From: Siphonodentalium dalli
Lineage: Eukaryota > Mollusca > Scaphopoda > Gadilida > Siphonodentaliidae
Length of the DNA stretch: 64,000 bases
NCBI GenBank assembly: GCA_032622095.1
Contig: CP136069.1
Location: forward strand, 49,710,760 to 49,774,759
Reading direction: 5' to 3'
The notes under the pieces were generated by a model. The model ran no database searches, was not told the origin of the DNA, and saw nothing but the letters and a program-made list of their open reading frames with translations. Both the position numbers and the translations under genes were made by a program. Shown here piece after piece: positions 54,324 to 64,000 of the stretch. How positions within the stretch are numbered: position 1 is the stretch's first letter; each line of letters begins with the position of its first letter.

Positions 54324-56840
54324 AGTGATGAGTAGTTATCCCATAGGAAATGTTCAGATAATAAGATTAACCCTTTATATACTAAAGCATCATTGATGAG
54401 TATTTATTCCATATGAAATAATCAGATAATAAGTTTAACCCTTTCTATACTAAAGCATCATTGATGAGTAGTTATCTCATAGGAAATGTTCAGATAATAA
54501 GATTAACCCTTAATATACTAAAGCATCATTGATGAGTATTTATTCCATATGAAATAATTAGATAATAAGTTTAACCCTTTCTATACTAAAGCATCATTGA
54601 CGAGTAGTTATTCTATATGCAATGTTCAGACATTAAGTTTGGCCCTTCTATACTAAATCATCAGTGATGAGTAGTTATTCCATATGAAATGTTCAGATAA
54701 TAAGTTTAACCCTTTCTATACTAAAGCATCATTGTTGACTAGTTATTCCATGTGAAATGTTCAGATAATAAGTTTAACCCTTTCTATACTAAAGCATCAT
54801 TGATGAGTAGATATTCCATATGAAATGTTCAGATAATAAGTTTAACCCTTTCTATACCAAAGCATCATTGATGAGTAGTTATTCCATATGAAATGTTCAG
54901 ACAATAAGTTTAACCCTTTCTATACCAAACCATCAGTGATGAGCAGTTATTCCACATGAAATGTTCAGATTATAAGTTTAACCCTTTCTATACTAAAGCA
55001 TCATTGATGAGTAGATATCCCATATGAAATGTTCAGATAATAAGTTCAAACCCTTTCTATACTAAAGCATCATTGGTGAGCAGTTATTCCATATGAAATG
55101 TTCAGATAATAATTTTAACCATTTCTATACTAAAGCATCATCGATGACTAGTTCTTCCATAGGAAATTATCAGATAATAAATGAAACACTTTCTATACGA
55201 AATCATCATTGATGAGTAGTTATTCCATAGGAAATGCTCAGATAATAAATAAAACCCAGTCTATAGTAAAGCACCGTTGATGAGTAGTTATCCCATAGGA
55301 AATGTTCAAATAATAAGTTTATCCCTTTCTATACTAAAACATCATTGATCAGTAGCTATCCATAAGGAAGTGTTCAGATAATAAGCTTAACCCTTTCTAT
55401 ATTAAATCCTTTCTATATTCCATAGGAAATGTTCAGATAAGTTTAACCCTTTCTCAACTAAAGCACGATTGATAGGTAGTTATTCCATAGGAAATGCTAA
55501 ACCCTTTCTATACTAATGCATCATTGGCTAATGGTTATTCCGTAGGAAATGTTCAAATAATAAGTTTAACCCTTTCTATACTAAAGCACCAATGATGGTA
55601 GTTATTCCACACGAAATGTTTCAATAATAATCTTAACCATTTCTATATTAAACCATCATTGGTGAGTAGTTATTCCATAGGAAATGTTCAGAATAGTTTA
55701 ACCCTTTCTCCATTAAAGCATGATTGATAGGTAGTTATTCCATAGGAAATGTTAAAATAATAAGTTAAACCCCATCTATTCTAACGCATCATTGATGAAT
55801 AGTTATTCCGTAGGAAATGTTAAAATAATAAGCGTAACCCTTTCTATACTGTCGTCATTGCTGAGTAGTTATTCCATATGCAATGTTCACATAATAAGTT
55901 TAACACTTTCTATACGAAAGCATCATTGGAGGTAGTTATTCCACAGGAAATGTTTCAATAATAAGCTTAACCCTTTCTACATTAAATCATCATTGGTGAG
56001 TAGTTATTCCATAGGAAATGTTCAGATAGGTTTTACGCTTTCTCCACTAAAGCATGATTGATAGGTAGTTATGCCATAGGAAATGTTAAGATGATAAGTT
56101 AAACCCTGTCTATACTAACGCATGATTGATGTGTAGTTATTCCATAGGAAATTTTCAAATAATAAGCGTAACCCTTTCTATACTAAATCGTCATTGCTGA
56201 GTAGTTATTCCATATGAAATGTTCAAATAATAAGTTTAACCCTTTCTATACTAAAGCATCATTGATGGTAGTTATTCCACAGGAAATGTTTCAATAATAA
56301 GCTTAACCCTTTCTATATTAAATCATCATTGGTGAGTAGTTATTCCATAGGAAATGTTCAAATAATAAGTTTAACCCTTTCTACCATAACGCATCATTGA
56401 TGAGTAGTAATTCAACAGGAAATGTTCAAACAATACGTTTAACCCTTTATATACTAAAGCATCATTGTTGAGTATTAATGATGAGTAGTAATTCAACAGG
56501 AAATGTTCAAACAATACGTTTAACCCTTTATATACTAAAGCATCATTGGTGAGTAGCCATGACATGTTCAGATAATAGTTATAACACTTTCTCTACTAAA
56601 ACATCATGGATGAGTACTAATTCCATATAAATGTTCTGATAATAAGTTTAACCCTTTCTATACTAAATCGTCAGTGATGAGTGGTTATTTCATAGGAAAT
56701 GTTCAGGTAATAAGTTTGACCCTTTTATACTAAAGCATCATTGATTAGTAGTTATTCCATAGGAAATGTTCAGATAATAAGTTTAACCGTATCTCTATAC
56801 TAGAGCGTCATTGATAAGTAGTTATCCCATATGACACGTT
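54324..56840. repeat. 68-bp satellite array, about 37 monomers
   Basis: The monomer reads GATGAGTAGTTATTCCATAT + GAAATGTTCAGATAATAAGT + TTAACCCTTTCTATACTAAA + GCATCATT. Monomers differ by a few bases each. Within 55590-56370 a set of five variant monomers recurs at about 335 bp, marked by GGTAGTTATTCCACAGGAAA at 55597, 55931 and 56267. Near 56395-56565 an 86-bp block is duplicated exactly or nearly so. No coding. Confidence 0.96.
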
Positions 56841-57024
56841 CGGATAATATTTTTGAGTGCATTTGCCTGAACAAAGTTTTCTCAACCAGGTTAGCTGTAT
56901 GACACATGTGCTGGCCATGAAAGCGACTGCAGCGAAGACCAATGTTCCACCCCACTCCCCAGTGTTGTCTCGGATTATACATGGAAAGAGGGAAATGTAT
57001 ATGTATTATATGCTTCCCCAATAA

Positions 57025-57499
57025 AGGTACTCAATCCGATTAAACACCCCTAAATTACTATTTATTTGGCTTCGGGGTAAAACAAAATTTCAGTCGAGGA
57101 ACCTACCCATCAAAGCTCAGAGTCATCAGATATAGATTTTTTGAAGTTTGTTATTTCAATTGTTTGGGGCCCAGAAACACGGCGTCAAAAGGATGGTCTC
57201 GGTCAAAAATGCGTATGAAGATGGATAACTCTAAAAACAAGTGGTAATACGGCTAAATTTCGTGAATACTCAAGTGATATTACGGCCATATGTTGTTGAA
57301 TATAATGTTGATAAATAACACGTTTTGTGAAATTTGATACCATAATTGACAGTGGTTGGCATTATTTTGTTGCAATTAATCGATTCTGATAACTAAAGCG
57401 TATTTTGAAGAAATGTTGTTGTTGTTGTTGTTGTTATTGTTGTTGTTGTTGTTGTTGTATCTTGATGATAAGGGGACCCTCTGATCGGATTGAGTACCT
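57025..57499. mobile_element. TTAA foldback MITE, AGGTACTCAATCCG family, copy 3
   Basis: Left flank ATAA (57021-57024, changed), right flank TTAA (57500-57503). The right arm is replaced from about 57245 by unrelated sequence with a (TTG)n tract at 57413-57460. Confidence 0.8.
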
Positions 57500-57503
57500 T
57501 TAA

Positions 57504-60454
57504 ATAGTGGGAAATTTCCGCAAAGTAAATACTGTATTTAGTGTCTAGACCGACGACAAAGATATCATTTTGTTATTCAACTTGAAAAATGATTTATTCG
57601 CTGTCGCTTACTTCCGGTAAAATCACCGAAATAATGTGTATGCTTTGTGAGAAACTATTTGGCATTAATTAAGGAATAATATTAATATATTACAAATAAT
57701 TATCGACATGGTTAAAGCATATAATAAATAGAACACCTATGGTGTCTTGAGTGAATCCTATATTATTTTTCGCCTGCCGTCGCTCGTTGAAAATTGATAT
57801 TTCCTCAGCTAATCACTCATGAAATAATTATGATATTTACTCAAAAAACATAGGCATCTTCTATGTATTAGGTGGTGTGTTCATTAAATGTCAGATTGTG
57901 TATTATTGTGACTCATGCATGTATTAGCAAGTCGCCAAATGGATCTTGCTATACATATTTCACTCGAATTGTTATTATCATATCTATTCTACCAATCAGC
58001 ATGTCGTTTTCTGGATTGGAATTTCGGCGCCATCTTTGTTCACACTAATATGGATATCCATGCACACTTTCAGTTTCATATTGGCTGTTTTCAAACGTGT
58101 TTGTTGCCAAATCCAAATGTACTGAAATTGTAATTTATGCAGTTATGGTGTAAATACGCCCATGGCTGTGACGTTCTCTTTCATTTCGCATGACACTCAT
58201 TACATTTTTCAATCTTAAAGACGATAAGATCAGCGGGTGTATAAACCAGCATGATCACATGCTGTAAGTACAGGTTATAACCCGCTTGGGTATCCGTACA
58301 AGAAATACAGATCAAGGCGCTTTAGCGAGAAGCTCATTGCAGTCATATTATATAAGGATCCAGAAAGCTATATTATGGAAATCCGACTGAGAAACCCCAG
58401 GCTACAAGCGCCCATATAATAATATAGGATAAATCAATGTGATAATATGATTAGCATGTGTGAACTCTAACATAAAACATGGCCTGGGGCCTGTACTATA
58501 GATTCCCAAATAGCCGTGTTTGAACACGCGAAGAACGTTCCTCTGTAATTTCCTATATAGTCTTGGAAAGCGAGACTTGTGTTCTATAGTACTCGAGCAA
58601 TTGTATTCTTGTAAATGACTTGCATTGTTTATTGGAATTTAACAATAGTCGAATACCCTTTGTTCAAACCATACATCGTTATGAACTGATTTATATGATA
58701 TTCTCGGCGAGCCATCTGTAACTGGGATTCATTTAAGCAGAAAGCTGCTCGGTTTTTGGGGTGAATGGAGTGCCCCAACGCTGCATCTTTGTTATTCTAT
58801 AATACGCGAATTGTCTATCTTGGGGAAAAACAAGAACTCGCTTGACGGGCTGATAAATTACCAACTTAGGAAGTTCCATAGTACAGAAATAACACATCAT
58901 CGGGTAGAAATACGGTGTTAAAATTACAAGTATGATTCAAGTATACGAGGCTGAGTTAGTGGTTGTCACCCCAATGAAACGCGTGCGAATGTCGAAATGT
59001 AGGATTATCGCTGGGTGTATTGCGCACTCATCCATCTTTGTCGTCGTTCTCACGGGGCCAATAAAATCAATGTCATATGCTGGGTTCAAATTATGCATGG
59101 GCGTAATAGATATATTTTGAGATGGGGTTCATAAACAGAGAGAAGTTGCCTTTGATAAATAAGGGTTTCCACATAAATTATGTTGTGACAGGGGCGATTC
59201 TCACCAAAATACTCAACAATTGGGAATTCCATGCAGGGACGTGTCGATACGGGTGGGGCATCACTATAATATTCGTTCCAAAGTTCACGATAATCCCACA
59301 TATGATTGAATTATGGAGTTCAATGGCAATCAGTTGAGAAGTTTCGATCGGTAGGAGCTGTTGGGTTGGAGATTTGTAACAGTTTGAAATCTTGAGTAAC
59401 CATTGCAGAATTTCAACCGAATGGGGTGCAAATATAGTTTTCCGGACTCGGAAATATTATCTGATTCAAGGTGCACTCGGGCGCGGATACCCTATACATG
59501 AATGTTACCGCGATTCCATGTCAGAAAATGGCACTGAGTTTGAAAATTAAGACTGGAGAATAGGTTGTAATCATTCCAATAGCTAAATTTTCCAGCTAAT
59601 ATAACTGCAAGTTATACTTTATACCACTAGTATGATGTTTTCCTATACATTCAGTATAATTTTGGTTGTAAAATCTAAGTTTCCTCTTAAACAAAAAGTA
59701 ACACCAACCCTTTTGGAAAATATACTTGAATTTATTTGCACCCTTTCCACTTGGAAATACTTTTATCTGTCTGTTATCTCCGGCAATTCATTTTTTTTTC
59801 AATTAAATTGTACATGTATCCAAATCATATGTATACGACATCCAGTTAAAAGTTTCCCTGCCCAATTTGACACCATATAATCACCATGTATAGATTTTTT
59901 CTGTCGGTGGGGTTTATTTGTGATCGCTGTATCCGTCTCTATCCCTTTGTGTTCGTACATTCGTCATTAAATATATTTGACCATGAACCATGTAATTACC
60001 AGGAAAAGCTGTATATATAGTCTCATATGATGTTGGTCAATAAAACATATATCTCTTATAAAGAGCGTTTTCGCTTATGATATTTTGTACTCGTGTTCAG
60101 CGTAAAATGATGTAAGCGTTTGTGTATTTTCGCGATGCTTGTGCCATTGGGATGATGGTGCTTGCAAGTAGTTTTCATGTTCCCCATTGCCTATCACAAC
60201 ATTAACTTTATAAATAAATATTGGTGTCAAATTGGACAGGGAGCAAGCTGCCAGCCATCGGACATGTGGGTTCAGATATGAATAAATTGGGTTGGGTGTC
60301 ATACTATACGTACATTGAATTCCCTATATTCCGCTCTAATACGCAATCAATGTGGGATAAAACATCTCAACAATCAACATGATAACAAGTATTCCACGCA
60401 CTACCGATGGAATGAATTTTCACCGTGCGCATGTAATTGTGGACAATATAACCC
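57504..60454. other. About 3 kb without a recognised gene
   Basis: Short frames exist on both strands (for example at 57915, 58932 and 59632) but none shows a family motif. A 45-bp segment near 58490-58530 (ACTATAGATTCCCAAATAGC) recurs inverted at about 63005-63050. Distal enhancers or exons too short to recognise cannot be excluded. Confidence 0.5.
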
Positions 60455-60456
60455 AA

Positions 60457-62751
60457 CACTGAAAAAAAAACTTAGTCATAGCCTTAGTCAACCCGTAACT
60501 TAGTTATTTTTGACTAACATAACCAAAAGTAACTAAGTTTGACCTTAGTCACACCTTAGTTACTAAGGTTAATATTTTAACTCAATAGTATATTTATCGG
60601 CGACATATTATATACGGCAATGACTCCATACAGTATGACTGAATCTTACTCCGCTGATATTTAATATGTATATAATATCGCATTCATTCTGTGTTAATCG
60701 GGTCGGTACGTATTTGGACGAGTACGTAATTTTCCGGGGTTAAGTACACATGTACCTGCTTTATCACTCAAATTATTGTCTCGCCATTTTGTGACGGATT
60801 TATGCTGACATTTTTATTTCGATAAAATCACTGAAATCAGAGTGATTTAGACGTGATATTGGCGTCGAACGAACTAAAAGAGACGACATCTTACATAAAT
60901 AACAACCATGGCGTATTGGGAGAGCGGATAAAATCAGGATAAAAAAGAAGATAGGCAAATAATCTGCGAAAACATTCATCGTGTACAGGTGTATTGTTGA
61001 ACTAATTATTCAGCTGCTTTCAACAAGTGGACAATTTGTCAATAATAGCTTGAACCTTTATTCTACATGTGAAAGAACGGCGCCTGAAATATCTGCTGCC
61101 AAAATTAGATTTGTGCCCGATGACTCCTTCAAGGCTACATGTACATGTACAGTACATACAGTGTGGTGAAAGTTTTTCGCAGTGGCATTGTGGACGAGTA
61201 CCCCAAGTTGAAGTTCATTCCGGGCTTGGTTTGGTGATCGAGACTGTTACCTGTTCAATTGCGGACAGTAGTTAAGACGGTCTGATTTCGGTTCATTTGA
61301 TAACCGGACAAGTTTAAATTCTGCGAAAAAAGGCTTAATAATTGACAATTTCCACTAAATTCGATCGAGAGCAGAGATTCATGCCAATCAATCGATGAAT
61401 CATGGCATGATCCATTCAATCGAATCAATGGTCTGACTGCATTCAGTACTGTGTTGTGACTTAGTATCAAAACACTGGCACATTTACTGACACAAGAGGA
61501 TACATGTACAATTAACACAAGCTTCGATGTCAAGCAATAGTGACAATAATAACAACGACTCAACGAGCAGCTATTAATATTAGAATGTTGAAAATGCAGT
61601 TGACAGTGTTCAGAATCTGATTGTTTCAGAGCAAATGCATGTACATTTACAAGAGAGGATATACATGTACCGTACTGTGCGAACCAGTGTAATTCACAAG
61701 AGCTTCAATGTCAACATAAACACCGAAAATAATGAACTGATGCCGCGTAGTGATGGATGATCACATATCTACAATTCCAACTTTACAATTACCCCAACCA
61801 ATTCATCCTGTGTTCATCAATTTCCATTGAAACGTGTGGATATGAGACATTGTCATTATTCGCCATGTTATCGTCAAGTTACCGGTATTACGACAATTTA
61901 CCGGGAGTACACTATTATTGGTTGGATGTTCTTATCAAACTATCTTTGGCTGATTCACTGATATTTCATGGAAAATGTGCGACTACATGTACATGAGAAC
62001 ATTGTCGCCAAGTTATTGCGCTCAGTTATTATGTTCTACTGTTGTCTTGAAGGTTCCAATCCCAACTACTAGTAGCTGTTATTGATACATACAGTACCAG
62101 TCAAAAGAAGTGGTATATTAAGCATGCTATTTTCGCAAGTAGAAACGCTTATAAGCATGTCGCTTGTGATATTATTGCAATATTTTGCGCTCAAAATTTT
62201 GACATTTAAATCAAATATTGCGAGGTTTGCTTCCGCGATTCACTCAAAATGTGACCGCAACAACGCGTTCATAATTGCATGCATTTCTGAAAACAAACAT
62301 TCATTTGTTAAATAGAGGTTATCACCATTATGCATGTGTGGATATGTACGCTTGTATCAAGCCAAGGCGGTGTTTCCTGAAATGATTGTGACAAGCCTAA
62401 AGGCAAGTCACGATGTGTGTCAGAAACTCCACCGTGGCTTGATACAAGCGTTCAGTTCCACATAGTGGTGAAGATATTTATCTTACAATTTTTCTTCTAA
62501 AAAACTCTTCATTTCCTCCGATTTAATCTTCTATGTTGGTCGCTCGTTATCATTTTAATGTATCCATAAAAAAATCAATTTGAAACAATTATTGACCAGA
62601 TATTGAATGTATGTCAGAAATGACTAAGGCATTAGTCAGAAATGAATAAGGCCCACCTTAGTCATTTCTGACTAAGCTAAGTTAGTTAGTTTTGAGACGG
62701 GGGTTCTGACTAAGGTAACTTAGTTACTTTTGACTAAGTTTTTTTTTAGTG
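60457..62751. mobile_element. CACTG-ended DNA transposon B (CMC-like), 2.3 kb
   Basis: Left end CACTGAAAAAAAAACTTAGTC, right end (complement) CACTAAAAAAAAACTTAG; AA flanks both sides (60455-60456 and 62752-62753). The internal order matches element A (GAGTGATTTAGACGTGATAT, GTGAAAGAACGGCGCCTG, CGCTTGTATCAAGCCAAGGC hairpin) without A's two insertions and with fewer CTTAGTCA repeats. Conserved short frames do not look like a transposase. Non-autonomous. Confidence 0.8.
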
Positions 62752-62753
62752 AA

Positions 62754-64000
62754 CTATCGGAAACATGTCACATAGATGTACCTTTAAACATCAACTAAAC
62801 CACTCGCCAACTGACTCAAATAGGCATTGCTATATCCATTCATGTATAACATTAGAGTAAGTTCCCTTTACCCGTTAACAAGTGTTCGCCTCCACGCGCA
62901 ACAAACGGAGATCTAAGGTACTGGATTTTGTCTGTTCTTGTTAATGACGGGGAATCGCACACACTTGTAAATTGCCGGTATCCATATTATTCGACACGTT
63001 CCCCACAGTCAAAACACGGCTATTTGGAATCTATAGTACAGGGCCCAGGATACAAAATAAGAGACACATTCCTAGGATTGCTAATCGAGGGAATTAATTT
63101 GGTCACGATTCATTCAGACATTATTAGCCTATCCAAGAAGTGTCATTGTATATCAACGATAGTAGCCTGTCATTTGTCGAACATCAACCCACCCGATAGT
63201 TCAAGATGTTGTGGACCGAGCATACGTTGTCTGAGCTATACAATATGATACGCTCTGAAAAAATGGTCCAGCTGTTTTAGTTTTTCACAAAAACCTGACA
63301 GAAGTGAGATAAACACTCCTTATAGTTTTCCATATAAGTAATTTACAAACAAGGAACGCTCTTTATTGTTACATACCGAAAAAAGTTCAATGCCAGAACT
63401 TTATTATATTGAAAATTAGAATATAATTATGATATTTGATTTGTGTTGGGTTGTTTAGTGTTGACTGTAAGATAAACATGGGTCGTTGACCAATTTTCTC
63501 AACATAAAAGACACATTTAAAATGGAACTATATGTTGTTTTGAATGTGTCTTTACTTCCTCTTTGGTTGTGATAAGTAAATCAATATTAATATGTGTGTT
63601 TTAAATAACACCAGCAGTTTCGAGGTCGTGTTTCCTTGCTGAAATGTGATTATGTGATAAAAAAAAGGATCTCAAATACGTCGTAATTATTTAAGAAATG
63701 TATTAACCTCGTCCACTAAATTGTCTACACTCGGTTAATAAATTTCGTATAGAATTGCGACTCATTAGATATTCTATATATTCAAATAATTAGAAATCAG
63801 TGTCATTGGTCAGCATCAGCCACACGTACGTGTAACGTGTGTTACTATGATATTGCTACAGATGTGTGCATGGCGTAATAAGTCAGCTGATTTTATGGCG
63901 CCAAAACTACACGTTTATTATATATCGGCGAAACTTGTAAAATAGTCGGGACAGAAGGCGAGACAACTCTATTATGTTTATATGTGATTCTGTGCTGATC
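62754..64000. other. Non-coding, nothing recognised
   Basis: One 106-codon frame (62928-63248) has no recognisable motif and lies partly in a dispersed repeat. No RNA gene was seen. Confidence 0.45.

Noticed and set aside
62928-63248. 106-codon frame as a host gene
   Set aside because: No recognisable motif, and part of it (about 63005-63050) is a dispersed repeat also found inverted near 58500.

Overview
The window looks like nuclear DNA of an animal, most likely a marine invertebrate. It is AT-rich, its genes contain GT-AG introns, and its mobile elements (CR1-like LINE with a 2A motif, animal Helitron, HARBI1-type Harbinger, DUF3504 Crypton, hAT, TTAA-flanked MITEs) are typical of lophotrochozoans and invertebrate deuterostomes. 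The phylum cannot be fixed from the sequence. There are no bacterial operons, CRISPR arrays or rRNA genes, and I recognised no tRNA.

One host gene is well supported: a secreted IL-17-like cytokine at 28320-28937. A plausible promoter and non-coding first exon lie 4.6 kb upstream (CCAAT, two adjacent kappaB consensus sites, TATA box, splice donor; 23454-23682). The gene's 3' UTR forms the start of a 3-kb tandem segmental duplication (28954-31860 and 31927-34873).

Most of the rest is mobile DNA, often nested. From left to right: a 40-bp minisatellite; a 775-bp tandem duplication; a 4.9-kb CACTG-ended element (4117-9047) holding a 2-kb foldback element that carries an SGNH-hydrolase pseudogene; two head-to-tail Helitrons (9662-15957 and 15958-20363), the first split by a 5.65-kb CR1-like LINE, the second carrying a decayed Rep N-terminal region, a RING-finger fragment and histone-type 3' stem-loops; a 5'-truncated L1/Tx1-like LINE; hAT elements; many MITEs; a 3-kb element with extremely palindromic GC-rich ends (37866-40868); and a Crypton tyrosine-recombinase gene (42366-49136, minus strand) broken by an apparently intact 4.5-kb Harbinger element and by a piggyBac-like MITE.

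The right third has further inverted-repeat MITEs, a 2.5-kb array of 68-bp satellite monomers (54324-56840), and a second 2.3-kb copy of the CACTG-ended element (60457-62751). Target-site duplications that I could read directly date several of the nestings: Harbinger and the piggyBac-like MITE are younger than the Crypton, the LINE is younger than Helitron A, and a hAT element is younger than the segmental duplication.
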